Assembly: GCA_900768435.1 (NCBI GenBank)
Contig: CAAGCW010000001.1
Span: 14,292 to 78,291 of the forward strand
DNA: 64,000 bases
From: an uncultured Collinsella sp.
GTDB taxonomy: Bacteria > Actinomycetota > Coriobacteriia > Coriobacteriales > Coriobacteriaceae
Direction: 5' to 3'
A program made the translations under genes and the position numbers. The notes beneath the pieces are model-generated. The model was not told the DNA's origin and did not search any database. It saw only the letters and a program-made list of their open reading frames with translations. Below are positions 17,779 to 26,187 of this stretch, piece after piece; position 1 is the stretch's first letter; each line of letters opens with the position of its first letter.

Positions 17779-17916
17779 GGACGATAAACACATCTGTCCA
17801 ATAATTCGTCTGAAACACAATGAAAAACCGTTTGATGTGAGTTAATATAAACAACGTCGTGAATCTGACTCCTGCCACATGCATGACAGGGGTTAAACAC
17901 AAAAAAGGAGTCAATT

Positions 17917-18180
17917 ATGGTTTCTGAGAAGGCTACCCTCGTTAATCCTCAGGGTCTGCACATGCGTCCGGCTGGTCTGTTCGCCTCCACCATGGGCAAG
18001 TACGCCTGTGACGTGACGGTCGTCACCCCCGAGAAGGAGGTCAACGGCAAGTCCCCGATGGCTCTCATGGCTGCTGGTATCCCCTGTGGTACCGAGGTCG
18101 AGGTCAAGTGCGACGGCGCTGACGAGGCCGAGGCTCTGGCTGCTGCCATCGAGCTCATCAAGAGCGGTCTTGGCGAGTAG
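17917..18180 (+). CDS. ptsH: Phosphocarrier protein HPr
   Basis: An 87-residue HPr. The active-site His15 lies in GLHMRPAG and the regulatory Ser46 in NGKSPM, so both phosphorylation sites of a Gram-positive HPr are present; the residue after Ser46 is Pro rather than the more usual Ile/Leu. It carries phosphate from Enzyme I (next gene) to EIIA domains such as that at 15365-17368. A strong AAAAAAGGAG site precedes the ATG. GACTCC 45-50 bases upstream could pair with GGAGTC of that site and occlude it. Confidence 0.96.
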   Translation: MVSEKATLVNPQGLHMRPAGLFASTMGKYACDVTVVTPEKEVNGKSPMALMAAGIPCGTEVEVKCDGADEAEALAAAIELIKSGLGE

Positions 18181-18225
18181 AACTCATACGGGTCGCATGT
18201 TGAACAACTAAGTTCATATTTGGGG

Positions 18226-18262
18226 GCGCAGTGACCTGTTTTAAGGTAGCTGCGCTCTTTTG
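18226..18262 (+). terminator. Hairpin with short T tract between ptsH and ptsI
   Basis: GCGCAG...ACCT pairs with AGGT...CTGCGC, followed by CTCTTTTG. It may be a leaky terminator that makes HPr more abundant than Enzyme I. Confidence 0.5.
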
Positions 18263-18313
18263 TCATGGATATGGCAAAACGCTTTATCACATGACACGGA
18301 GAGAGGAATGGGA

Positions 18314-20017
18314 ATGTATCAGGGAGTCAACGCTTCCGAGGGCATCGGTATCGGCACCGTCATGGTCGCCGTCGATCCCGACTTGACGTTTGAGCCGCAC
18401 GAGGTTGCTGATTCGGCAGCAGAGAAGGAGCGCTATCAGACCGCTCTTTCGGTCTTCTGCGAGAAGACCCAGGCTCAGGCCGACCACATGAAGGAGACGG
18501 TGGGCGAGGCCGAGGCCGAGATCATGAGCGGACACATTGTCCTGGCTCAGGATCCGGGCATGACCGACGCCATCAACGCCGCCATTGACGGCGGCACCTG
18601 CGCCGAGCAGGCGCTCATGGACACCTCGACCATGTTCGAGAACATGTTCCTGTCCATGGACGACGAGATGTTCCGTCTGCGCGCGGCCGACATCGCCGAC
18701 ATCCGCACCGGTATTCTGGCCGAGCTGCTGGGCAAGGAGGTCGTCGACCTTTCCGTCCTGCCCGAGAACACCGTCGTTGTCGTGCACGACCTCACGCCGT
18801 CCATGACCGCCACGATCGATAAGGCCCATGTTGCCGGTATCGTCACCGAGACCGGAGGCCGCACGTCACACTCCGCGATCATCGCGCGCGCCCTCGAGAT
18901 CCCGGCCGTCCTTTCGGTTTCCAACAGCTGCACCGCACTGCGCAACGGCATGACCGTTGTCGTTGACGGTGGCAAGGGTATCGTTGAGGCCGATCCCGAT
19001 GAGGAGACGCTCGCTGCCTACACCGCCAAGGCCGAGGCCTTCGCTGCCGAGAAGGCAGCTCTCGAGGCCTTCCGCGGCAAGCCTTCCGTGACTGCCGACG
19101 GCATCAAGAAGATCATCGCCTGCAACATCGGCAACCCTGATGACGTGCCCAACGCGCTCGATCATGACGCCGAGGCTATCGGTCTTTTCCGCTCTGAGTT
19201 CCTGTTCATGGACTCTGCTGAGCTTCCTTCCGAGGAGGAGCAGTTCAACGCCTACCGCAAGGTCGCCAGCGCGCTCAAGGGCGCTCCGGTCATCATCCGC
19301 ACGCTCGACGTGGGTGGCGACAAGGAGATTCCGTACCTGCACATGGTCAAGGAAGAGAACCCCTTCATGGGCTTCCGCGCCGTGCGTTACTGCCTGGCCA
19401 ACCCCGACCAGTACAAGGTCCAGCTCCGCGCCCTGCTGCGCGCTAGCGCCTTCGGTGACGTTAAGATCATGATCCCGCTCGTCACTTGCGTCGAGGAGGT
19501 CTTGGCTGTCAAGGAGCTCGTCGAGCAGTGCAAGGCCGAGCTGACCGAAGAGGGTCGCAAGTTCAACGAGAACATCGAGGTCGGCATCATGGTCGAGACG
19601 CCTGCCGCCTCGCTGCTCGCCGACCGCCTGGCCGAGGTCGCCGACTTCTTCTCCATCGGCACCAACGACCTGATCGGTTACACCATGTGCGCCGACCGTG
19701 GTAACGACACCATCTCCAACCTGTACCAGGTTTACTATCCCGCCGTGCTCCGCTCGCTCAAGAACATCATCGAGAGCGGCGTGAAGGCCGGCATCATGGT
19801 CGGTATGTGCGGCGAGGCTGCTGCCGATCCGCTGCTCGAGCCGCTGCTGATCAGCTGGGGCCTGGAGGAGTTCTCGATGAGCGCTCCGTCCATCCTGCGC
19901 GCCCGCAAGACCATCAGCCAGTGGACCAAGGCCGAGTGCGACGAGCTCGCCGAGAAGGCGCTCGCCTGCAACACCGCTGCCGAGGTCAAGGCACTGCTCG
20001 AGTCCGCAGCTCGCTAA
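18314..20017 (+). CDS. ptsI: Phosphoenolpyruvate-protein phosphotransferase (PTS Enzyme I)
   Basis: A 567-residue Enzyme I, which takes phosphate from PEP and passes it to HPr. The active His186 lies in GGRTSHSAII. The C-terminal PEP-binding barrel contains GLFRSEFLFMD, the IGTNDLIGYTM segment and the catalytic Cys in GMCGEAAADP. I start at the second ATG (MYQGVN) because AGAGG lies 7 bases before it; the ATG six bases upstream is too close to the same site. Length and domain order are normal. Confidence 0.95.
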   Translation: MYQGVNASEGIGIGTVMVAVDPDLTFEPHEVADSAAEKERYQTALSVFCEKTQAQADHMKETVGEAEAEIMSGHIVLAQDPGMTDAINAAIDGGTCAEQALMDTSTMFENMFLSMDDEMFRLRAADIADIRTGILAELLGKEVVDLSVLPENTVVVVHDLTPSMTATIDKAHVAGIVTETGGRTSHSAIIARALEIPAVLSVSNSCTALRNGMTVVVDGGKGIVEADPDEETLAAYTAKAEAFAAEKAALEAFRGKPSVTADGIKKIIACNIGNPDDVPNALDHDAEAIGLFRSEFLFMDSAELPSEEEQFNAYRKVASALKGAPVIIRTLDVGGDKEIPYLHMVKEENPFMGFRAVRYCLANPDQYKVQLRALLRASAFGDVKIMIPLVTCVEEVLAVKELVEQCKAELTEEGRKFNENIEVGIMVETPAASLLADRLAEVADFFSIGTNDLIGYTMCADRGNDTISNLYQVYYPAVLRSLKNIIESGVKAGIMVGMCGEAAADPLLEPLLISWGLEEFSMSAPSILRARKTISQWTKAECDELAEKALACNTAAEVKALLESAAR

Positions 20018-20091
20018 TTTGGTATCAGAGGTAACCGCGTGGTTGGAATGGGCCGACCACGCGGCCCTCACATATACAGGGGGTACTGTAA

Positions 20092-21024
20092 ATGTTCTAC
20101 ACGCTAACCGCTAACCCGGCTGTCGACATGACGGTTTCGAGCTCTCCGCTCGAGCCCGACGAGAACGTCCGCACCGGTTCGGCCAGCTACACGGCTAACG
20201 GCAAGGGCCTCGACGTGTCCTTCGCCTTTAAGAAGATGGGTGTCGATACCGTCGCGCTCGGCTTCTTCGCCGGCTTCACGGGCAAGTTTATCGTCGAGGA
20301 GGTCATGAACCTGGGTTGCCTCTGCCGCCCGGTCTGGACCGACGGTATCACGCGCATCAACACCTACGTCAACGATGGCCAGCACGAGTACGGCATCCTG
20401 AACCCGGGTGCTCCGATCACGCCGCAGCACCAGGAGGAGCTCTACAACATCCTGGACACCGCGGGCGACCTTGAGTGCCTGATCGTCTCCGGCTCCGTGC
20501 CTCCCAAAGCTACGCCCGACTTCCTGGCTCAGGTCATGGAGCACGCTCAGGCCCGTGGCGCCGACGTTGTCTTGGACCTGTCCTCCGACAAGCTCAAGGA
20601 GCTCGCTCACAAGAAGCCGCTGCTCATCAAGCCGAACCATCACGAGATGAAGGCCATCTTCGGCGTGCCGGTCGACACCGACGACGAGGTCCGCGTTGCC
20701 ATGAAGCTGGCTCACGAGGCCGGCGTCCAGAACGTGCTGCTCACCCGTGGTAGCCGCGGTGACGCCTACTTCTCCAACGGCGAGGACATCTGGTATGCCA
20801 AGCGTGAGTTCAACATCAAGCTGGTCTCTTCCGTTTGCGCCGGCGACTGCACCCTCGCTGCGTTCCTGCACAAGTGGTACAGGGATCGCGACAACGTCGA
20901 GGAGGCCATGAAGCTCGCTATGGCCACCGGCGCCAACGTTGCCGAGTCTGTCGGCATTGGCGACTTCGGTCACGTTGACGAGTACAGCAAGCGTGTTGCT
21001 GTTCGCAAGCTCGATCGTCAGTAA
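20092..21024 (+). CDS. fruK: 1-phosphofructokinase family sugar kinase (first copy)
   Basis: A 310-residue PfkB-fold kinase starting YTLTANPAVD, the usual start of 1-phosphofructokinase and tagatose-6-phosphate kinase. NGKGLDVS is the substrate loop, GSVPP the middle signature and VCAGDCTLAAF the C-terminal motif with the catalytic Asp. Next to a fructose PTS, conversion of fructose 1-phosphate to fructose 1,6-bisphosphate is the likely role. A second, clearly homologous gene follows at 21214. An inverted repeat (CCGCGTGGT/ACCACGCGG) lies in the spacer after ptsI. Confidence 0.87.
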   Translation: MFYTLTANPAVDMTVSSSPLEPDENVRTGSASYTANGKGLDVSFAFKKMGVDTVALGFFAGFTGKFIVEEVMNLGCLCRPVWTDGITRINTYVNDGQHEYGILNPGAPITPQHQEELYNILDTAGDLECLIVSGSVPPKATPDFLAQVMEHAQARGADVVLDLSSDKLKELAHKKPLLIKPNHHEMKAIFGVPVDTDDEVRVAMKLAHEAGVQNVLLTRGSRGDAYFSNGEDIWYAKREFNIKLVSSVCAGDCTLAAFLHKWYRDRDNVEEAMKLAMATGANVAESVGIGDFGHVDEYSKRVAVRKLDRQ

Positions 21025-21052
21025 TCGAAACGCGACATATTCGCGCGCATGC

Positions 21053-21084
21053 GGCGTCCCGGTTTCGGCCGGGGCGCCTTTTTT
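21053..21084 (+). terminator. Rho-independent terminator between the two phosphofructokinase genes
   Basis: GGCGTCCC pairs with GGGGCGCC (one G-T pair), followed by TTTTTT. Confidence 0.8.
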
Positions 21085-21213
21085 GTTCTGTCATGGGGGA
21101 GACATGTTCTGCCGTACTTCATCGCTTCCACACCGTTCACCGAGTTGTTGTAGCCTTTTATCGATGCGTGGAATATACTTTCATTAACTCGTTGCCTTGT
21201 GAAAGGAACATTC

Positions 21214-22146
21214 ATGATTTATACGCTCACTGCAAATCCTGCCATTGACTACAACATCGCCTGCGACGGCCTTTCGGCCAACACCGTCACCCGCACGCGT
21301 AACGCGGTCTACACGCCCAACGGCAAGGGCCTCAACGTCTCGTTCACCCTCGATCACTACGGCGTCGACACCACAATCCTGGGCTTTTTTGCCGGCTTCT
21401 CGGGCGAGTTCATCGTCAAGGGCGCCGAGGCCCTGGGCGTGCCCGTCAAGCCCGTGTGGACCGACGGCATTACGCGCGTCAACGTCTTCCTCAACGCCGG
21501 TCCCGATACCGAGTACAACATGGTCAACGCCGGTGCCGCCATCAACGAGGCCAACGAGCAGGAGATGTTTGAGCTTATCGATTCGCTCGAGGACATGACC
21601 TGCCTGGTCATCAGCGGCTCGCTGCCCCCCAACACATCTGAGGGTTTCCTTGCCGAGGTGCTTCGCCGTGTTAAGGCAAAGGGCGCCGAGTTCGTGCTCG
21701 ATATCTCGAGCCATCAGCTGGCCGACCTCATTGCCATGGAGCCGCTGCTCATTAAGCCCAACGACGACGAGCTGCTCGACATCTTTGGCATTAAGGTGAG
21801 CGGTGGAGACGACGAGTCCGTCAAGGGCGCGATGGCCGAGCTGCATACCAAGGGCGCCAAGAACGTGCTGCTGACCCTTGGTGGCGCCGGTGCGTACTTC
21901 TCCAACGGCGAGCATATCTGGTTTGCCAACCGCACCTTCGACGTCAAGCTGCTGTCGACGGTGTGCGCCGGCGATTCCTCGCTCGCTGCCTTCCTGTCCG
22001 TGTGGCACGACACCCCCGAGCGCGTCGAGGACGCCCTGCGCCTTTCGATGGCCACTGGCGCCAACGTGGTCGAGTGCCCCGGTCTGGGCGACTTTGCCAA
22101 GGTCGATGAGTATCAGAAGGGTATAGCCATTCGTCAGGTCTGCTAG
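21214..22146 (+). CDS. 1-phosphofructokinase family sugar kinase (second copy)
   Basis: A 310-residue paralogue of the preceding kinase with the same landmarks (YTLTANPAID, NGKGLNVS, SGSLPP, VCAGDSSLAAF). By eye about half of the residues agree, so the duplication is not recent. It has its own ribosome site (GAAAGGA) and a likely own promoter (TATACT at 21174-21179), separated from copy 1 by a terminator. It may phosphorylate the same sugar under other conditions or a different one such as tagatose 6-phosphate; sequence alone does not decide. Confidence 0.85.
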   Translation: MIYTLTANPAIDYNIACDGLSANTVTRTRNAVYTPNGKGLNVSFTLDHYGVDTTILGFFAGFSGEFIVKGAEALGVPVKPVWTDGITRVNVFLNAGPDTEYNMVNAGAAINEANEQEMFELIDSLEDMTCLVISGSLPPNTSEGFLAEVLRRVKAKGAEFVLDISSHQLADLIAMEPLLIKPNDDELLDIFGIKVSGGDDESVKGAMAELHTKGAKNVLLTLGGAGAYFSNGEHIWFANRTFDVKLLSTVCAGDSSLAAFLSVWHDTPERVEDALRLSMATGANVVECPGLGDFAKVDEYQKGIAIRQVC

Positions 22147-22180
22147 CGTGGCGTACGGGCCTTGGTTTCGTGCTTTGTTG

Positions 22181-22217
22181 AGCACCCGTCTCGGATTATC
22201 GAGGCGGGTGCTTTTTC
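22181..22217 (+). terminator. Rho-independent terminator after the second phosphofructokinase gene
   Basis: AGCACCCGTCTC pairs with GAGGCGGGTGCT, followed by TTTTT. Confidence 0.85.
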
Positions 22218-22347
22218 ATTTCGGTGGCAGAGGTCTTGGGATTCAATCTTGCTTGAAGCGCGTTCGCGTGTGCGCTCGCTCTCGTTTCTTGCTAGACTTC
22301 TTGGAAACCATCAATCGATATGCCCGCAATTGCAGGAGGCCACAGGA

Positions 22348-23742
22348 ATGTGCAATGTTTCGCTCAACGCCACGCAGCCCTCAGACGCCTCCCTGCGTGT
22401 GCTACATGCGCTTGAGGCAGCCGGCCTTGAGGCCTGGTACGTGGGCGGTTGGGTACGTGACGCCCTGATGGGACGTCCCAGCCACGATGTCGACATGTGC
22501 TGCAGCGGCCTGTGGCAGGAGTCCAAAGCGGCGCTCGAGGCCGCTGATATCGCGGTCGTGGAGTCGGGCATTAAATTTGGCGGAATCACGGCTATTTCCG
22601 ATGGCGAGCGTATCGAGGTCACCACGTACCGCCTGGATGGCTTTTACACCGATGGGCGCCATCCTCAGAGTGTGGAGCGTGCCGCCTCGCTCGAGGACGA
22701 TCTGGCCCGCCGCGACTTTACCGTCAACGCCATGGCCTGGCATCCCGAGCGCGGGCTTGTCGACCGCTACGACGGCCAGGGTGATCTGGAGCGCAAGCTG
22801 ATTCGCGCTGTCGGTGATCCCAAGCGTCGCTTTAACGAGGACGCCCTGCGCATGCTGCGTGCGGTGCGCTTTGCCTGCCGTCTGGACTTTATGATTGAGC
22901 CCGAGACTAAGCGTGCGCTTGCCGAGTGCGCGCCGCTGCTCGATGCCGTGGCGCGCGAGCGTGTGGGTATTGAGCTCGAGGGCATTCTTTCGACCGGTCA
23001 TGGGGGAGACGCGATGCTTCGCTATCCCGAGCTCATCTGTGCCGCTGTGCCCGAGTTGTCAGCGGGTCGCGGGTTTGATCAGCGAAGTGTCTACCATGCG
23101 TTTAACGTCTACGAGCATATCGCCCGTGTGCTGACAGTGGCAGGGGAGCTGGCGCTGTGCGACGGCGTCGCGCCCTCGTCGAGCCTTATGTGGGCGGCGT
23201 TTTTGCACGATGTCTCCAAGCCCGAGTGCTTTACGGTCGATCACGCCGGCAGCGGACACTTCTACGGTCATCCCGAGCTCGGCGCCAAGAAAGCGCGCGT
23301 CATTATGGATCGCCTGGCTCTCTCGCACGACCTGGTGCGCGACGTGTGCCTGCTCATCAAATATCACGACAAACCGCTGCGTCCCGAGCGATCCTGCCTG
23401 CTCAATATGATGTGTTCGCTTTCTGGCGAGGGCGTCGACACGGCCCGTCTGATTGACGAGCTCATGGACCTTAAGCGTGCTGACACGCTCGGCAAGGCCC
23501 CGTCGTGCTTCTATTACGTTGAGACGATTGAGGAGATGCGCGCGATGGCGCACGAGCTGCTGAAGGCAGGGGAGCCCTATACGCTCAAGATGCTCGCCAT
23601 CAACGGCGGCGACCTGATCCGTGCCGGAGTCAAGCCCGGGCCGGAACTGGGTCAGCTTCTCAACTCCGCCCTCGACGACGTGATCGAAGACAACATTCCC
23701 AACGATCGCGAAGCTCTTTTGGTCCATCTCAACTTGAATTAG
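22348..23742 (+). CDS. cca: CCA-adding tRNA nucleotidyltransferase with HD domain
   Basis: A 464-residue class II nucleotidyltransferase. YVGGWVRDALMG is the GGxVRD motif and HDVDMC holds the catalytic DxD. RRDFTVNAMAW and the RFNEDALRMLRAVRFA segment are the template-forming motifs. A C-terminal HD phosphohydrolase domain includes AAFLHDVSKP. It adds or repairs the CCA end of tRNAs. The ATG at 22348 follows GGAGG at good spacing; the frame stays open to 22162 but upstream residues are not family-like. The tRNA gene downstream encodes its own CCA. Confidence 0.92.
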   Translation: MCNVSLNATQPSDASLRVLHALEAAGLEAWYVGGWVRDALMGRPSHDVDMCCSGLWQESKAALEAADIAVVESGIKFGGITAISDGERIEVTTYRLDGFYTDGRHPQSVERAASLEDDLARRDFTVNAMAWHPERGLVDRYDGQGDLERKLIRAVGDPKRRFNEDALRMLRAVRFACRLDFMIEPETKRALAECAPLLDAVARERVGIELEGILSTGHGGDAMLRYPELICAAVPELSAGRGFDQRSVYHAFNVYEHIARVLTVAGELALCDGVAPSSSLMWAAFLHDVSKPECFTVDHAGSGHFYGHPELGAKKARVIMDRLALSHDLVRDVCLLIKYHDKPLRPERSCLLNMMCSLSGEGVDTARLIDELMDLKRADTLGKAPSCFYYVETIEEMRAMAHELLKAGEPYTLKMLAINGGDLIRAGVKPGPELGQLLNSALDDVIEDNIPNDREALLVHLNLN

Positions 23743-23806
23743 CTACACAGTTTACCTGCGTGTTCCATAACCTGCCGACAATTATTCGGCAATTTGGAAT
23801 TTCTTC

Positions 23807-23835
23807 TTGCGCTGACGTTTTTTGTCCCGTAATAT
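23807..23835 (+). promoter_or_regulatory. Promoter of the tRNA-Glu gene
   Basis: TTGCGC (23807-23812) and TAATAT (23830-23835) with a 17-base spacer, ending 34 bases before the mature tRNA. Confidence 0.6.
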
Positions 23836-23869
23836 ATTTCCTCGCAGCACGGCAGTGCAGATGTCATGT

Positions 23870-23946
23870 GGCCCGTTCGTCTAGCGGTTTAGGACGCCGC
23901 CCTCTCAAGGCGGAGATCACCAGTTCGAATCTGGTACGGGCTACCA
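23870..23946 (+). tRNA. tRNA-Glu (anticodon CTC)
   Basis: The acceptor arms GGCCCGT and ACGGGCT pair (with one G-T at the end). The anticodon stem CCGCC/GGCGG encloses loop CTCTCAA, giving anticodon CTC, which reads GAG. The T stem ACCAG/CTGGT encloses loop TTCGAAT. The terminal CCA is encoded. Confidence 0.95.
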
Positions 23947-23956
23947 CGCATTTGAT

Positions 23957-23990
23957 ACCCGGGCTTCCCATGGAAGGCCGGGTTTTTTAT
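23957..23990 (+). terminator. Rho-independent terminator after tRNA-Glu
   Basis: CCCGGGCTTCC pairs with GGAAGGCCGGG (one mismatch) and is followed by TTTTTT. Confidence 0.8.
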
Positions 23991-24096
23991 TTTCAAACAA
24001 CCGTCTGCAATTCCCGTTTGAACCAGAGCTTTGCGTTCTGCCTATGGCCCTTACGGGTACAATATCCAAGATAATTTGACTGTTAGAAGGAGCCTC

Positions 24097-25404
24097 ATGA
24101 CGGAGTCCTCTCAGCATACGTCTAAGCCCCAGGTTGAGGTTGAGGCCTCGGGCGGAGATGACAATAAGAGCGCACGCCGCGGCGCCATCTTTATCGGCGT
24201 CGTGCTGGTGGGTTATATCGTCTATCTGGTGGTAACCGGGCAGATGGGGCAGTTCTGGGCCGCTATGTCGAGCGTCCAAGCGCCGTGGCTTGCTGCTGCA
24301 TGCTTTTGCATGTTCCTGTACCTGTTCTTTGGCATTGTGGCCTATGCGATCGCCGTCTGGCTCGACCCCAATTCACCCGTCGGCATTCGCGACCTGATCT
24401 CTGTCGAGGCGAGTGGCATCTTCTTTGGCAACCTCACACCTATGATGATGGGCTCGACTCCCGCCCAGATCTACCGCCTGACCAAGGCAGGCCAAAATGT
24501 CGGCGAGGCCGGTGCCACGCAGTTCACGCGCTTTATCGTGTATCAGTTTGGCCTCGTTGCCTGGGGCGCCATTCTGCTGCTTGCCCGCATGCCGTTTTTC
24601 GCCGAGCGCTATGGCGACATGACGCTGCTGTGCGTCTTTAGCTTTGGCGGTCACTGTTGCATTCTGCTTGGCATCTTTGCCGTCGCGCTCATGCCCAAGA
24701 CCGTCACGCGCGTCGCGCACTGCATCATCAATTGGCTCGAGCGAATGGGCGTCTCGGCCACCAAGATTGAGGGCTGGCGTACGTTTGTCGACGGCGAAAT
24801 TTACTCTTTCTCCGAGAAGTTCAAGCTTTCAGCCGGCCATTTTTCGTCCATGCTGCTCACGGTGGTCATCACCATGTTGCAGCTCGCATTTTTCTACCTC
24901 GTGCCGTATTTCCTGATGCTTGCCTTTGGCCACCACGAAGTCGACTTTTTCTCGGTCATGGCCGCGAGCGCCTTTGTTCAGCTCCTGAGCTCTGCTGTTC
25001 CCCTGCCCGGTGGCACCGGCGGTGCCGAGGGTGGCTTCGCGCTGTTCCTGGGTCATTTCTTTGGGTCGGCGTCGACCGCCGGTTATCTGCTGTGGCGCCT
25101 CATTACGTTTATCGCGCCGACGATTTTGGCCGCGCCCCTGCTGGGCCTTAAGAGCGCTCACAACGAAAGTATCCACGCACGCTGGGATCGCGCGATGCGC
25201 AAGCTCGGACGAACGCCTCAGACGCCCTCTAAGCCTGCAAAGCCCCATCCTGTGAATGCGGTTACCGTGGATCCCAATCAGCATGCTCAGAAGGCTTCTA
25301 GGGCCGCCAAACCGTCGCATAAGGCCTATGTGCGCCAGACAGGCGACGGCATCCGTGTGTCCCCTGCTGCTTTGAACAAAAAGAAGCTCCCTAAGGCGCA
25401 ATAG
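24097..25404 (+). CDS. YbhN/UPF0104 family integral membrane protein (MprF flippase-like domain)
   Basis: A 435-residue membrane protein with a short cytoplasmic N-terminus, about eight helices between residues ~30 and 350, and a basic, low-complexity C-terminal tail of ~75 residues. The loops ISVEASGIFFGNLTPMMMGS and SSAVPLPGGTGGAEGGF are the paired signatures of the lysylphosphatidylglycerol synthase transmembrane (flippase-like) family. No GNAT-like synthase domain follows, so it is not full-length MprF. It probably moves a lipid or lipid-linked molecule; the substrate is unknown. AGAAGGAG precedes the ATG. Confidence 0.82.
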   Translation: MTESSQHTSKPQVEVEASGGDDNKSARRGAIFIGVVLVGYIVYLVVTGQMGQFWAAMSSVQAPWLAAACFCMFLYLFFGIVAYAIAVWLDPNSPVGIRDLISVEASGIFFGNLTPMMMGSTPAQIYRLTKAGQNVGEAGATQFTRFIVYQFGLVAWGAILLLARMPFFAERYGDMTLLCVFSFGGHCCILLGIFAVALMPKTVTRVAHCIINWLERMGVSATKIEGWRTFVDGEIYSFSEKFKLSAGHFSSMLLTVVITMLQLAFFYLVPYFLMLAFGHHEVDFFSVMAASAFVQLLSSAVPLPGGTGGAEGGFALFLGHFFGSASTAGYLLWRLITFIAPTILAAPLLGLKSAHNESIHARWDRAMRKLGRTPQTPSKPAKPHPVNAVTVDPNQHAQKASRAAKPSHKAYVRQTGDGIRVSPAALNKKKLPKAQ

Positions 25405-25519
25405 TTGGTCGTGCGTTCTTCATGTTGCCGGGCATTTTTGTGCCGGATGGTGGATAATCCTCTTACGTAGATTAACTCTCATCTGTTGATGAATGCTTGC
25501 ATTTCGAAGGGACACGTCC

Positions 25520-26131
25520 ATGGCCACCAGCAAACCGCGTATTGATCGCCGCATCGTTCGCAGCCGCAATGCCATCCTTTCTGCTTTCGAGCGCCTGCTC
25601 ATGGAAAAGCCGCTGGCAGATATTACGGTGAGTGCCATCGCGCGCGAGGCCAATGTCGACCGCAAGACCTTCTACGTGCACTTTGGCACCGTCGATGGTC
25701 TGCTCGACGCCATTGCAGCCGATGTGGTCGAGACGATCGTTGACTCGGTCGAGAAGACGCTTTCCTCCATGGACGGCGACACCAACGAACGCGCTCTCGG
25801 TGCGGCGGCGACCTTCTTCAAGACCGTTAACGAGGCACTGTGCAACAACCTGGTGCTCAATCGCCAGCTAATCGAGAATATTCCGCTCGACGACTTTATG
25901 GCTCGCCTGCGCGCTCCGCTCGAGCACGAGATTGCCGAGCGCGATCTGCTGCCCCAAGGTCTCAAGGACGAGATGTTCGACTACTATCTGGCGTTTTTGC
26001 TGTCCGGAATCATCGGCGTCTACCGCATGTGGGCATTGTCCGATGGATCGGTGCCTATTGAGCGCGTTTCGGCGGTCGCCAACGATCTGACCCTCAACGG
26101 CCTTTCGAGCCTGGAACCCCGTCTGTCCTAG
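25520..26131 (+). CDS. TetR family transcriptional regulator
   Basis: A 203-residue regulator. The N-terminal HTH (ITVSAIAREANVDRKTFYVHFG) is a classic TetR DNA-binding domain, followed by an all-helical ligand domain without recognisable motifs. AAGGG lies ahead of the ATG. It is convergent with the radical SAM gene and follows the YbhN-like gene; neither arrangement tells the target with certainty. The ligand is unknown. Confidence 0.88.
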   Translation: MATSKPRIDRRIVRSRNAILSAFERLLMEKPLADITVSAIAREANVDRKTFYVHFGTVDGLLDAIAADVVETIVDSVEKTLSSMDGDTNERALGAAATFFKTVNEALCNNLVLNRQLIENIPLDDFMARLRAPLEHEIAERDLLPQGLKDEMFDYYLAFLLSGIIGVYRMWALSDGSVPIERVSAVANDLTLNGLSSLEPRLS

Positions 26132-26132
26132 C

Positions 26133-26166
26133 GCGGGCGCCCCTTCCGAGGCGCCCGCGCCTTTGC
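26133..26166. terminator. GC-rich terminator hairpin between tetR-type gene and radical SAM gene
   Basis: GCGGGCGCC pairs with GGCGCCCGC between two convergent genes. T tracts are short, so strength is uncertain. Confidence 0.55.
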
Positions 26167-26187
26167 TGCCTGCTCCGTTATTGGGCG

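Noticed and set aside
17542..17845. Short frames on both strands over hairpin copy A
   Set aside because: They are made of the inverted repeat read from both sides, so the similar peptides on each strand are an artefact of the palindrome.
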